From Astropecten irregularis (Eukaryota > Echinodermata > Asteroidea > Paxillosida > Astropectinidae), in assembly GCA_963971285.1 (NCBI GenBank), contig OZ020251.1:5332001-5396000 (forward strand): a DNA stretch of 64,000 nt, given 5' to 3'. The notes under the pieces were generated by a model that worked only from the letters and a program-made list of their open reading frames with translations, was not told where the DNA came from and did not search any database. How positions within the stretch are numbered: the stretch's first letter is position 1; every line of letters starts with the position of its first letter. Position numbers and translations under genes: made by a program. Of this stretch, positions 42,673 through 55,127 are shown in pieces.

Positions 42673-44481
42673 ATATTAAAATATGATTGTAGGAAGCATT
42701 GCCTATCGCAAAGAAACACACCTGCTTATTTGGTTACCATTATTCATACACGTACCTTGCTCTTTTGTCAAATTCACCTTTTCTTCCGGTCACAGAAAAT
42801 GTCTTGGCCGTCTGCAGTGGCTTCCTGCCCTGCCTTGCAGCAGCTCACGGTCCAAATTATGATCAGTTACGGTCGTCAAGTAGATGTGAATTCAATGCAG
42901 ATTGTTTCCTCAGCAAGGGATTTTGTCCAACAGCGATCACTTAGTGAAGTACAATACAAACTAAAACCGTTTGAGTATTAGGCCTATACTTTTCAATTAG
43001 ATATATTAAGACACACTGAATGCAATAGGCCTGTGATGTGAAAGAAACCCTTTCAGTCCGCGCACAGATATTGTTTTCTTTTCAACGGATGCGAAACATT
43101 ATACAGGCCTTTTGACAAACTGGCAATGTGTATACATGTATAGTTGCCCAAGAATTAAAATATTTGACGCCATTCGGGCGAACGACAGCGAGTAAACACA
43201 GCCGAGTAAGGGGTACAAAGGTCCCCGTAGGTCGAGGGTAGGTTTACGCGACGCGGCTGGGCATGGGACAGGGGAGAGGAACCGGTGATCCCCCGTGGCC
43301 TGAGTCAATAGCAACGGTAAACGATCGGCTAGAGACGGCAACCAAGTAGGGGGGAAGTGCAGGGGACTTCTGTGACAATGCCTTATAGCTCTTTCAAATC
43401 TACCCCACGGGATGCGCGTATTGTCTTGGGCCTGTAGGGAGTTTTATTGGTAGATTTGACTTTGGGATAGGCAGTGGTGCGTGTCTATGATGATAAATCG
43501 TCAGTCATTTTTATATGACAAGCTTAATTGAAACGAATTTGCCCCTTTGGACCTACGGAAGGTTATACCCCCCTCCTCCCCACCTTCGCTGTTCCTCAGT
43601 CTTTCTCTGTTTCGTCTCGGGTAATAGCAGTCGGTCCCTGATCGCATCCCCGGCACTTCAAAGGCTTAATGCGGTCTGCGATAACTTCCTATTGTCTCTT
43701 TGTAGCGGTGGCACTTCAGACTACGCACTTCAAAAGCAGACGACCGTTGTATGCAGTGTTGTTTAATAATTGTTGTGACATTGATCGGCCGTTAAGTTCT
43801 ACCTGCTGACACTGACGGGCGCCCTCTTGCGGTGCATGGTCTTGCAAGTTCCGATTGCTAATTGCAATAAATTACATGGAACCAAAACAGCGTATACTAT
43901 ATAAAAGCGTTATGGACTGTAAAATAAATCTGAAGTAATTAACTTATTATACGTACACGGGCCTATGGAGTTCATTAAGGCCCATAGACTGTTAACTATT
44001 GAAGATGCTCATACCACAATGAACGAAACGTCGAGATGCTAGACGTGAATGTTTTTGTCAAATTGTTTTCGGCGAAAGTTCATCACTGTCGCTGTTTGAG
44101 TTCAAAATGTTCCATTAATGTTTGAAGCTTTTTCATCATAAGCAGAAACCGAGGAGGTGGTGGGTTCGAATCCCTCCCAAGCAAGTGATACTTGCTAATA
44201 ATGGCCACTGGGAGGTGGTATTCGAACGGCATTCGATGGGGTAAAATCTCTTTAATCTTACAGCATGTAGGGTGATAGTGTGTAAAAAAATATATATATA
44301 AAAGGACACTGTGCATACTCAAAGTCAAAATGTCTGCATTTAATCATTACATTTTACATTTCATGCAACAGTATAATACACAATCTTGTAATTTAAAACA
44401 ATTAAAAAGATAAACAGGAATAAAATAAGACTGCAACTTTTAAAAGTCTGTAATGATACATGAATAGTTTGTTGAAGCCTA

Positions 44482-44593
44482 ATACACTAAGCCACAAAAG
44501 CAACGCAAACGATGGGACTTTTCAATTTATTGTCAAAAACATGACAATAAATGGGATGGACCCATCGTTTGCGTTTCTTTTGTGGCGTAGTAT
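44482..44593. mobile_element. Palindromic MITE with CACTAAGCCACAAAAG ends
   Basis: CACTAAGCCACAAAAGCAAC and GCAAACGATGGG on the left; CCCATCGTTTGCGTTTCTTT and TGTGGCGTAG on the right. Inner TTTATTGTC/GACAATAAA pairing almost closes the hairpin. 112 bp. Confidence 0.8.
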
Positions 44594-45650
44594 ATGATTT
44601 AATTTTGACAACTGCAATCACAGCAAATTATATAGCAACACCGAAGCGATCGACTATCAAATGGGCATCATCCATGAGTTTTATTTTGTTTTTGACCGAT
44701 ATTTGTCAAACCTGGCGTAGTGAAATCCATTAATTAAATCACATGTTTACCATCACGCGATTGCATTTGGCTTTCAGAACCGACTACGACAAGTCTAATT
44801 CCGGTTTTAAAAAATGAGTCAGAATGTCGAAGGGCTGGTACATCCACGAAATGCTTCCAAGATTGGCAACATTTTCTGATAGATGGTTGGACCTATTTGC
44901 AGCTGACCTTGGTTGATGTAATAAACCCATGTCTGAGGGATTCTGTACATAAAGCATGCTTGCATAGCCTTTGTAAGTCGGTTTTGCCTGCCCATCCTAG
45001 CCCAGTCACTGACCTGAGTATAATTTCACCACTTGGGATGTTTAGTATTGTCCAATCATGGTATTTTTTGTGCCTGCTATGCTTGGCGTAGGCACAGTCA
45101 TTTTTGACACTGCAGTAGGTGCTGTCAACGGCTTGTTTTAATTTTAATTTTTTTTTCGAAAAGTAACATGCAAAGAAAACCAAACAATTTCTAGTTTGTA
45201 AAGCAAAACATGCACATGACGCCTGAACAACTAGCTGCATTACGTACGTACTTGCACGAGAAGCGACTGGAAGCGACCTGTTCGGTGGATGTGAGTATTG
45301 GCACATAATTTGGGAGCTTACAACAACACATACATTCTGTTGGAGCTTTGTTTCAGAAATAGAAGTTTCAGCGGTGACCAAAAACAAACAATTGAGTGTA
45401 TGACGATCACCCGCGAAAAGAACACCTAGCAAACAACTCTTTCGTGATGGACAAGTGCAGGAAGGGTGTAGCTCTATGGTTTCAAGTGACAAACTGGAAA
45501 GGTGGTTGGAATATTATTCAAATTGTGAGCCATGCGCGAAAATTCATTAAATCAATCAAAAATTGTTATGATATTTGTGTCTTTTTATGGCACGAAATCC
45601 CATTTGGACCTTTCTACATGTAACTTGGAATCATTGCATTTATATAAGCT

Positions 45651-45656
45651 TTTATT
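45651..45656 (-). terminator. Candidate poly(A) signal AATAAA for patatin copy A
   Basis: TTTATT on the plus strand, 334 bases below the stop codon. It is the first good hexamer that I see on that strand. Confidence 0.4.
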
Positions 45657-45989
45657 TGCTTCAAATTCGTTGCTTAACAAACTGCAAACGTTTTTTGCCA
45701 TAAAAACATGCCCATCCTGACCAAGTCATTGGCGCAACTCTGTTAGACTATGATCCATCTTGTCACCTCCCTTGTATACCCGTTGGAAAAGATAACACCC
45801 ATTCTAAAAAGAAAACGGGTACCAGACTACATTGAATCCAAGCCTCACTTTGATTACACTGCTTCCAATGCAGGATGGATGCACCGTGATAAGGTCTATT
45901 GGCATCCCTCTAAGATGTGCGGTCAGGCTTATGACGTCGTTGCTTTCGTGCTGTTAACTTCGGGTACAACTGGTGCGAAGGTTGACTTC

Positions 45990-48900
45990 TTAGGAAATAA
46001 GTCCGTCCGTCCTGCGCTTGTCTGCAATCGGTCCCTCGTACACGCCGTAGCGCATCAAAAACTCCTGGGCGTCTTTCTTCCCCGTATCGTAGAGCTTCTC
46101 TAGGACATCCCTAGGGGGCGGGTTGAGGACGAAGCCCAGGCCGCTCCCATCGGAGGCGATGGGGACCCTGTACATGTTGAACGGAGACTTCTCGTAGCGC
46201 TCGTGGCTGATGTCTTTCCAGGTGGTGGTGATGTTGTCCTGGGGCCGGAAGTGCGCTGCCTGCTTGTTCGGGGAGATGGTGATGAGTGTGCCCTCAGGAA
46301 AGCCAAGATCTTCGATGCCGCCCGGGTTGGTGTTGAGGAGTGAGCCGTCCACCCAGAACTGAAAGTTGGGATTGGATATGAAAAATATCATTGATTAAGG
46401 TGGGCAGCTTAACTTGGTGTGGCACTATGACCATCCTTCCTTCAATGAGAACGACTGAGAGTTCAGGAGAGACACTAGATTTCGAGAAGAGGCACAACGT
46501 TAACGAATAGTGCAGATAGACCACCAAGCTATAGCTGGCGTCAATAGGTTATACAGAAATGTTGTGCAATTTAGGTTTGTCCTCCACTGACGCGTATAGC
46601 AGCACTCAATAATCAATACAATGTACTTTTGAGCACATAAAAAAGTCATGCGCTGGCTCAGGTGGGATTCGAACCCACGACCTTCTGCTTACTAGTGCAG
46701 ATGTCTACCACTAGACCACCAAGGGTCAACAAGCTAAATAGAGATACACTAAAACTTCATGTGGGAGACGATTATAAGTGTAATATTTCCATATAAATAC
46801 CATTACCTTTCCTTGGTAAGACGGCGCCTTCCAGTCACTAAACCAGGGGACGTAGCAGCTCGCCAAGAGGACCTAGGTAAATTTAGAAAATTGGAGATAC
46901 AGTTAAGATCAGTTGTTCTTGGGTCTTTTCATCTTTGGTCAGATGGTTGCATCTTCTCCTTGATGAAATGCACATTCATTGGGGATCAGATCAAGCATTG
47001 CCAAAGATTTCACTAAATCAGCTCAATTTCAAAATTGACTTCAAAGTTGGGTATAAAATTGAGAAATAGCTCTAGACTTGAGTTTAGAGGGAAGCAGCTC
47101 GATCGCCTCTAAGACTGTATGCTGCACGTACTCATAGTTTGTCATGATTTTATCATCATCGTTAGGCTCTAAATGCATGGTGTTTTATAGCACATTCCGT
47201 TTATTCATTCATTCATTTGCACTTTCTTAAAGGAAGGCAGCATTTTTACAAGATGGTATAGACAAAGGTAAAACAAATTGGTGGGGTGCCCAAACAGCAG
47301 GCTTCTCGTGTGGAGCCCCCTTTAAGAGGTTTGGAGAGGTTAACGCACGGGATCTGTTCACAGTTGATGTGCAGGAATCCAGTAATTATTGGCGATCAAT
47401 CAATCGTATTGACACAAGGAGCCTGTTTCTTTTCACGTTTTCGGTCAAATTGTAAAAATAGCAAAAAGCTCCCGAATTCAGGGTTATGGATGTTCACCTC
47501 GATCAGCTCTGCTCGACTGCTGAAAGTCGTCACGACCTTCTTCTCGCCGCACGCCCAGACCTTCCCTCCAAACTCCAGCACGTTGGGCTTTTTGGTGGGC
47601 TGCGGGGCGATGGTCGTGGTCTTGCTCCAGGGATCGGGGGTCACAGAGACGAGCTCCATGATGGGCACGTGCAGGCGGCCCGAGCAGACTGAGTGGGCGT
47701 CGTCTTTCAGATGGCGATCCAGGATCTTCCGGATGTCGGCCATGAGGTCGTAGCCAGGTGTCACGGCACCAGAGATCATGGCCGTGATGGATGCGGACAG
47801 GTCGAATATCGACTGTAGATATTGCTGGTTTGAACAATAATTTAGTTGGGAATAATAATCATTGATATTAGTGGTCTAGTGAGAACGCCCTATCGTATTG
47901 GACGCCATGTTTAATAAGTATGTGTATGAAGCCTGTGTGTGATTGATGGTAGATATGGGTGGGCATGTGTGTGATTGATGGTAGATATACGTATGAAGCA
48001 TGTGCGTGATTGATGGTAGATATACGTATGAAGCATGTGCGTGATTGATGGTAGATATACGTATGAAGCATGTGCGTGATTGATGGTAGATATACGTATG
48101 AAGCATGTGCATGATTGATGGTAGATATACGTATGAAGCATGTGCGTGATTGATGGTAGATATACGTATGAAGCATGTGCGTGATTGATGGTAGATATAC
48201 GTATGAAGCATGTGCGTGATTGATGGTAGATATACGTATGAAGCATGTGCGTGATTGATGGTAGATATACGTATGAAGCATGTGCATGATTGATGGTAGA
48301 TATACGTATTAAGCTTGTATGTGTGATTGATGGTAGATATACGTATGAAGCATGTGTGCACGGTGATTGATGGTAGATATACGTATGAAGCCTGTGCATG
48401 ATTGATGGTAGATATACGTATGAAGCATGTGCGTGATTGATGGTAGATATACGTATGAAGCATGTGCGTGATTGATGGTAGATATACGTATGAAGCCTGT
48501 GTGTGATTGATGGTAGATGTACGTATGAAGCATGTGTGTGATTGATGGTAGATATACGTATGAAGCCTGTGCATGATTGATGGTAGATATATGTATGAAG
48601 CCTGTGAGTGATTCATGGTATAGATATACGTATGAAGCATGTGCGTGATTGATGGTAGATATACGTATGAAGCATGTGCGTGATTGATGGTAGATATACG
48701 TATGAAGCATGTGTGTGTGTGTGTGATTAATGGTAGATATACGTATGAAGCCTGTGCATGATTGATGGTAGATATACGTATGAAGCTTGTATGTGTGATT
48801 GATGGTAGATATACGTATGAAGCATGTGTGTGTGTGTGTGTGATTGATGGTAGATATACGTATGAAGCCTGTGCATGATTGATGGTAGATATACGTATGA

Positions 48901-50040
48901 AGCATGTGCGTGATTGATGGTAGATATACGTATGAAGCATGTGCGTGATTGATGGTAGATATACGTATGAAGCCTGTGCATGATTGATGGTAGATATACG
49001 TATGAAGCATGTGGGTGATTGATGGTAGATATACGTATGAAGCATGTGCGTGATTGATGGTAGATATATGTATGAAGCTTGTCTGTGATTGATGGTAGAT
49101 ATACGTATGAAGCTTGCCTGTGATTGATGGTAGATATATGTATGAAGCTTGTCTGTGATTGATGGTAGATATACGTATGAAGCTTGCCTGTGATTGATGG
49201 TAGATATACGTATGAAGCTTGTGTGTGATTGATGGTAGATATACGTATGGAGAATGTGTGTGATTCATGGTAGATAATATACGTATGAAACCTGTGCGTG
49301 GTTGATGGTAGATATACGTATGAAGCCTGTGTGTGATTGATGGTATAGCTATACATGTAGCCTGTGTGATTGATGGTAGATACAAGTATGAAGCATGTGC
49401 ATGATTGATGGTAGATACACGTATGAAGCCTGTGCGTGATTTATGGTAGATATACGTATGAATTAAGCATGACTTGTGCGTGATTGATGGTAGCTATACA
49501 TAAAGCCTGTGATTGATGGTAGATATGACGCCAGTACGTGTGTGGCCAGTGTGTTCTTAAAAACCCACTGGAATCAATTATCTGGTTGTGGCATACATTA
49601 ACATATTTTGAAAGGGTGCCCACCCCCCCCCCCCTTTTCTCTCTCTACATTTTACTGATATAAAAATGACATTAGTCTGCTGCTTAACGGCGGTGATAAA
49701 CACCCCCCCCCCCCATCCACAATATCTGTCACTGCTACCCTCCAACACCCCTCCCACCTCCCCATCTCTCACACCGCGAAGGTCTACTTACAGGGAGTCT
49801 CTCTGGCGCACTAAGCATGAGGCATGCCGTGATAGCTCCGGCTGACGTACCCCCGTAGCATCGCACCCGGCGAACCAAGTCCTTACCGTTGTCCAGCAGG
49901 CAGATGGCCGATCCGATGTTGTAGACGCCCAGGAAAGACGTCCCGGCAAAGGTGAGGTTGCAGCTCTCCGCAGACATCTTTTTCGCGTGTCCAGCTGTGA
50001 CATTATAACGTGGATTATGATTATGGGGGACGTTTTGCAT
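45990..50040 (-). CDS. Patatin-like phospholipase domain protein, upstream copy (copy A), 4 exons
   Basis: Exons in transcript order: 50040-49792, 47824-47498, 46872-46807, 46358-45990; all introns are phase 0. The total is 1,011 nt, 336 aa. Motifs: LTFAGTSFLGVYNIGSAICL (first strand and oxyanion turn), the nucleophile elbow GGTSAGA with intact GxSxG, SSRAELIEV, VPWFSDWKAPSYQG, the catalytic Asp in WVDGSLLNTNP, then ITISPNKQAAHFRPQDN as in ATGL's ITVSPF...CPQD. It should be a Ser-Asp dyad lipid hydrolase or acyltransferase of the PNPLA2-5 group. Start choice: an in-frame TGA lies upstream at about 50098, so the first ATG is at 50040; the ATG at 49977 (MSAESCNLTFAG) is a good alternative because family members start close to this strand. 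Minus-strand AATAAA is at 45651-45656. Exon 2 is undivided where copy B has an intron. The first intron carries the 35-bp minisatellite. Confidence 0.9.
46640..46728 (-). mobile_element. tRNA-like element (SINE family 3 head) in patatin copy A intron 3 flank
   Basis: The minus strand has an A-box-like TGGTCTAGTGGTAGACATC, a paired anticodon-arm-like TCTGC/GCAGA, and a perfect T arm GTGGG-TTCGAAT-CCCAC. The anticodon loop is 8 nt by my pairing. Related pieces at 55245-55325 and 55495-55540 share the flanking GCTGGCTCAGGTGG, so I call it a SINE head and not a functional tRNA gene. Confidence 0.6.
47918..49527. repeat. 35-bp minisatellite, about 46 copies, in patatin copy A intron 1
   Basis: Consensus GATTGATGGTAGATATACGT-ATGAAGCATGTGCGT, period 35. 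The most homogeneous block is about 47985-48300. Variant classes differ at the GCATGTGCGTG / GCCTGTGCATG / GCTTGTCTGTG position and are interspersed, showing higher-order shuffling; short (TG)n expansions occur inside some units. Each unit carries the palindrome ATACGTAT. Because 35 is not a multiple of 3, the unit rotates through all frames; no minus-strand frame of the consensus contains a stop, so long but meaningless minus-strand ORFs arise. Confidence 0.95.
49619..49715. repeat. Two poly-C runs (12 C each) near copy A exon 1
   Basis: C-runs at about 49622-49634 and 49702-49714, i.e. G-runs on the transcribed strand, 80-160 bases downstream of the exon 1 donor. They could form G-rich structures in the nascent RNA. 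Confidence 0.6.
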
Positions 50041-51089
50041 CAAGCCATCAACACTAACCTCCTCGGCATTTTGGGATGGGTCCAAGAAGCTTCTTCAATC
50101 TAATGAAGTCTATCATGGTACGGCACTGTCCTTTTTAGTTTTTAACCAAGAAGCCCATACCACACGAGACAATTTACAGACAATCAGTTCCTGGCAATCT
50201 CCAAGAAGAATAACATTCATTTGTAAATTTTCATATAATTATCTTGGGGATAGTGGGAAACTACCACAACAAATGTACCAGCAAGGTTTTCCTCTTGCAT
50301 AAGTATAGGTTGCCTCCAAGTTGCCTGTAAAAGTTGCCTCGTGTGGTATGGGCTTCAAGCTTCATGCCCGAGGTTAAGTAGCCATGTCCAAGTCTTATAT
50401 ACGGACTTGGCTCCTGCAAACTCAAAGACATCTTGAGGTCATTTTGGGTTGGCCACTAATTGCACGGCGTGCCTATTCCTACCTTGTGAGTTACATCTAA
50501 CGTTCGACGAATCAACATGACCAAGCCTTAATGGGAGCTACCATGTCTGGGGGCCATCGCATGGACAAGTACCAAGTTGAACCATTCGCATTCAAGTCTG
50601 ATGACCACGGGTAGGCCCAATGAGTAATGACTTTACTGTTGGCCTGGGGTCCGTATGATGGCTCCCAGATAATGACTGCCTATCACTCAGGTCTCTTCGG
50701 ATCCATGATGCTCAGAGAGGATTTGGGTAATCATTTTAATGAATCCCTCATTCAAAAGACATTCATTAAGAACCAAAATCAAAAGTTTGCTATAAGGCGC
50801 TGAGGCACAAAAGAAGAAAAGTTATTGATGGTACACCTCTTGAAACAGGTGAGCTTTCAGGAGTGTCTTGAATATGTGTGAAATGAGGTGGTGACTCTGA
50901 TGTATTTTTGGAGTTGTACCAGAGTCTTTGGGCCGCAATAATATTATTGATGTCGACCGGGGGAGGTTTCTGTGCCACGGGCATGACTCCGCTACCATGC
51001 AGAAAACTCTATAAATAAGCATCAGCCTATAACTCATTTTTGTTCATTTTGGTCATACAGAATTTGTTTTTTTTCTTTGGTTGTTTGGA

Positions 51090-51210
51090 GTACTTGTACG
51101 TTTCCATCCTATACAGTAGGGTCTTTCTTTTCTTTCAGAAAGATCCTGATTGGAACGAAACGTCAGGCCCTCCTATTAAAACGCCATCAAGCAATTTCAG
51201 GTCATTATTT
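51090..51210 (+). mobile_element. SINE family 2 tail fragment
   Basis: GATCCTGATTGGAACGAAACGTCAGG-type sequence followed by CCCTCCTATTAAAACGCC matches the tail of the 38.1-kb and 40.7-kb elements. No head is present, so it is a fragment. Confidence 0.5.
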
Positions 51211-52424
51211 TGGCTGATGAGCAGTCAGTTCGCAGCAGTTTATTACTGTGTTGTTTTAAGTTATTAGCTCTGTAAGCTTTTTCAGTTTAAGTAAAATAAA
51301 ATAAGACAACAACATGAAACGTGAGAAGAAAAATGTGAGAATTGGAATGGAAGTATACAGCTTAAAAACCAGCAACCCTCATCTGCCATTGTAACTGAAT
51401 TCCTCTATGTCCCCACTCCATTACGAGAAGAAGGGAGCAGTGTTTGCACACAGTGCTGAAATGTTGACAAGAGGTAGACCCCTGGAGAGGACTTTCTTTC
51501 TGTTCCCCAACTTCTTCTTTGGAGGCAAAATTCCTTTCCCTGTTGATAAAAGACTGAGCACTCAGGCGCAGAGAGGATTACACGAAATTCACAGGTGCGA
51601 GTGAAAGTAACGATGGTGTGTGTGTACCCGAGCAAACACGGAGTTGCAAGAGGAGCGCGTGGAAGGAGAGATCAGTGCCGTAGTTTGAAGGCCGCTGCCG
51701 GTATAGCTGACGGGGTTGTCATGGACGCGGACATGGTTTACTCCGGACATCAGTCAAAATGTAGAGACTCAGGCCATACGAGAATCGAGTTGTCAGACAG
51801 TATAAGAAAATGCCTTCAGCTCTTCACCGTAACCTATGGATCGGCTTGAAGTTGTAATCATACGGCTTCGATACGAATAGTGCTGATACAGTGTACTAAA
51901 ATATACAACTTAATATTATTTGAGTATTAGTTTTATCCAAATTTTATTTTAAGCTCTGAAAGACTATAATTGTGAAAACAAAATGCAGTTTTTCTTATAC
52001 CAGTAACTATTGTCCTCGACGTTTTCGTCAGATGCACAAGTATTTACACGCGGCAACTGCATGTAGCCAATACTTGGGGATTTCGAGATATATTATTCAT
52101 GCTCAGTATTATGGCTTCCATGTGGATTAGTGTACGTTCTCATGAATTCACAATTCATTGCACACCATCCCACACTGACTCTTAACAGACAGCTCTGCCT
52201 AGTCTATGCATTATACACTAGCTTCAGATTGTTTACTTCCCTGCTCCTTGAAATGTCAGAGTACAGTATTGTGGCTTTCTTTCTTCACTCTTTGCCTAAG
52301 GCTGACACTTATTAAGGAGGGGGCCGTACGGTAAGGAGAAGGGTAGCTGGACAAGGACGTGGAGGAAATTCCCTTACTAGACCTTATACCACTTGGACAT
52401 TTGAAAACCAAATCGACATCTTGT

Positions 52425-52492
52425 GGGATTCGAACCTGGAACCCTTGGCATGGAAGGCGAAGGCTGAGCCATTGCACCAATGCCAGTAACCT
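52425..52492 (-). mobile_element. tRNA-like SINE head, family 4
   Basis: On the minus strand TGGCATTGGTGCAATGGCTC is A-box-like and GGTTCCAGGTTCGAATCCCA contains a B box. The arm pairing is poor (no convincing acceptor stem), so it is a SINE or tRNA-pseudogene fragment. Confidence 0.45.
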
Positions 52493-54548
52493 ACCGGTCC
52501 AGTTAACTTAATGCTGTTAATTGTTGTATGCACTTTGAGAAAAGCTGATTTTTTTCTAATTCTATTAGATATCAGGCTTGTATGTGGGTGCATTCGTTTA
52601 CCTAACATGGGTCAGCCCTTACTGGGAATGGTCGTGCTACACTGCACAAAACAAACGATAGAATGGTGACGAGGTTGACTGGTGTCGACCCGGGAAAGCT
52701 AAACGAATGCACCCAAAATCGAATGCACTGCACACCAACCGCATTGGTCTCTATTATGTCAGTTTACTGCATTTAGTATAAGTTGAGTTTTACCTTTAGT
52801 TTTACCATAAGTAAACTAAGGCAAAATGCACAAAAAAACCGACAAGTGATGTTTTATCGATTTTTGTACGGTGTAGAATGGGGACACTGTGTTGTGCCGG
52901 TGGAGGTTTAAAATTACATGAATCTGACCTGCCATAACAAAATAGATACACAAATAGATCGATAAACTGCGCTAAATAAATAAGCGCGTGGCAAGGTGGC
53001 GCTGCATGTGCTTCAATGCACGGGATTACACGTCCATTTAAAACGGTTCTAGTTGCAGATCGCAGTTAGCAATTCTCATACCCCACTTTCAAATAAGAAA
53101 GACAGACAAACCTTTTTTGATTTTTCGATATAACTCATATAAGTTTGGAAGCGGACGACATAATGGTGTGAACAGGCCGGGTGTAAATGCTTTGTCAACT
53201 GAAGTTTATAGACGCGCAACGAGGGCACACAAAGATTATAAACGAAAGGTAATTTTGGGCAGGAAATAAAAGTGGCAGTTATATTGAAAGTTCTATTTTG
53301 ATTTTCGAGCGAGACGTGCTGAAAATGAAATCACTTTAGCCTTGCTATTCTGACACCTTTGATTGATCGCCCATGCAGTCATGCATCTCTCTATAGTCCA
53401 CACACTGTACCCCCAGTCACAATTCTCAATACAACCTGATTTACAACACCACCGTGGGGGGAAAAGGTTAGTGCTTCCATGGCAACCGACAACAAAAAGT
53501 TCAACCCTGTAAATCCTATGATGGGGTCGTGCATTGCATAGGTTCGACCGTCGTTCACGTGCATTGTATACAAACGGAATGGAACCCTACCGCAGAGGAA
53601 TCGGATCTACATACCTCTCTTGGTAAATTCACTCTCAAGTTTCTTACAGTCGTTGGTAGTATCGAGTTTGCCTTTTTTTAATTAAAAGCTACAATTTCAG
53701 CAGACTGAGGTTAGGATGTCATTCAGTCTAAACGTCTTTTGTTTGAGACGTCAGGTAAACCAGTTGCCGTTTCTAATTTTGTTTCAAGGAAGCAATAGAC
53801 CTGTAATGATGGCGCACAAAACTTGAAGATAATTAGACAATCCTCTTTCAGTTTAGCCTAACTCTAATTATTTTAGACACTTTAAATGCTATCGAACTTG
53901 CAACATCTCCCTGATTTTACAAGTTATGAGCAAATCAGATAAGAAAGTAAATCAATTTCAGTTTCAATCCGCAACTCAGTGACAAAATACACATAATGTA
54001 ATTGGCATGTCCTTAATATTTCGCTGAATATGTACTAACACGAATGTGAAACTGTCACCATTTCCTTACCTGATGAGCTGAACTCCGGTCGTCTTGAGAC
54101 ACTTAACGATGTACCAGTTGGTTTCAGCGAGTCCCCGGTGAGTTACAAACCGACTCAGACCGTTGACCGTGCACGGCGTAGTTGTCGATGCAACCCGTCG
54201 CCCGTCACAAAACCAAAATGCCACGGTGCTCGAGACAACTTTTAGCCCATGGAAATGGACACAAGAGAGGCTGCAGAGATTTGCCTGAACCTGTTCAACA
54301 ATTGGCTTCACTTTCACATAACATCATAATATCAGATTCCAGTGCTGGTCGCTTTCTGTTTCAGCAAATCAATTTGGTGCGCCTTACCTGGATACATGTA
54401 CACACTCTATCGTACGATGCAGGTGAGCCGATCTTGGCTACCGGGTGTAGCTCAGCGAAGTCACAGCGACCTCTGTCGGTTACGTAGAGCCACGTCAAAT
54501 TAGAAACATTTAAGGCACTCTCGCTTCTGACACACACTATGTCACTTA

Positions 54549-54702
54549 AGGGTCTTTATGAAACTTTATGAAGCCCTACGATCGATCGTAACTCGAGTTA
54601 TGACGGATAGCCCATCTTATCATACGATTTCTACGACAGGGCTGCAATGCATCAAGTCCTACGATTGATAGTAAGTTACGTTGAGTTTGGTGAAATCGGC
54701 TA
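54549..54702. mobile_element. Foldback family GGGTCGATTTCAC, degraded copy
   Basis: AAGCCCTACGATCGATCGTA, ATACGATTTCTACGACAGGG and GTTTGGTGAAATCGGC place it in the family; the left terminus is eroded. Confidence 0.6.
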
Positions 54703-54744
54703 CTGGGAATGCAGGATTTCACCGAACACTATATAAGATTAATC

Positions 54745-55127
54745 TTAAAGGGATTGCATACGTTTGGTAATTTGAGCCTATTGTTTGTTTCAAACCAATA
54801 TAATTGTATATAATACCATAAAACTAACCTGTGAAAGTTTCAATTCAAAAGGTGGTAGCGTTTGTGAGATTTTGGCGACAAACTAGAGCGGTTATTTCAC
54901 GCCAGATAACAGTAAGTCAATAGCTGAGAAGCGTTACGGCCATAACGCTTCTCAGATTCATAATTTTTGGAGATAAAAAGTGGCATATTTTTCCATAACC
55001 GCGGTACTTCGAATTGAACGTTTCTCAATATGCATTATACTATCCAAAGCAGCTGTACTTCTCACCAAGTAAGTTTTTATTGCCATAAATTTTCAGAGTC
55101 ATTACCAAACGTATGCAATGCCTTTAA
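54745..55127. mobile_element. TTAA-flanked MITE, family AGGGATTGCATACGTTTGGTAAT
   Basis: TTAA-AGGGATTGCATACGTTTGG on the left mirrors CCAAACGTATGCAATGCCT-TTAA on the right. Length about 383 bp. Near its centre is an 18-base palindrome-like GAGAAGCGTTAC/GTAACGCTTCTC pair. No ORF. Confidence 0.82.

Larger units (their letters stand above)
40238..45989. other. Intergenic region between patatin copies B and A
   Basis: Holds SINEs at 40448 and 42386, a piece of a TTTCGGCTGCAAACTGCTAGCC repeat at 41430-41480 (also at 23500-23610), a moderately GC-rich unassigned stretch at 43150-43360, and the MITE at 44482. The promoter of copy B must lie near 40240-40450, but I see no clear TATA or initiator. 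Confidence 0.5.
50041..54544. other. Region upstream of patatin copy A, no gene recognised
   Basis: Contains the SINE pieces at 51090 and 52425. A duplicated phrase at 50150-50360 (CCATACCACACGAGACAATT and CTCGTGTGGTATGGGCTTCA) is an inverted pair about 200 bases apart, likely another foldback element. The copy A promoter would be near 50050-50300; no TATA box is convincing. Confidence 0.5.

Noticed and set aside
45750-46103. Plus-strand 117-codon ORF
   Set aside because: Partly antisense to copy A exon 4 and otherwise in its 3' UTR; the peptide (GWMHRDKVYWHPSKMCGQAY) matched no family that I know.
46640-46728. Functional tRNA gene (Thr-like)
   Set aside because: Good T arm and boxes, but the anticodon loop seems 8 nt long, the acceptor stem is poor and related pieces are scattered at 55.2-55.5 kb, so a SINE head is more likely.
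47868-49385. Very long minus-strand ORFs (up to 389 codons) with 35-residue His/Tyr/Ile-rich repeats
   Set aside because: They are read-through of the 35-bp minisatellite in all three frames and lie in an intron; no unique protein sequence flanks them.
51595-51849. Plus-strand 84-codon ORF with slightly higher GC
   Set aside because: No motif, no neighbouring exon, no recognisable homology.
54066-54317. Minus-strand 83-codon ORF
   Set aside because: No domain or splice context; compatible with chance.
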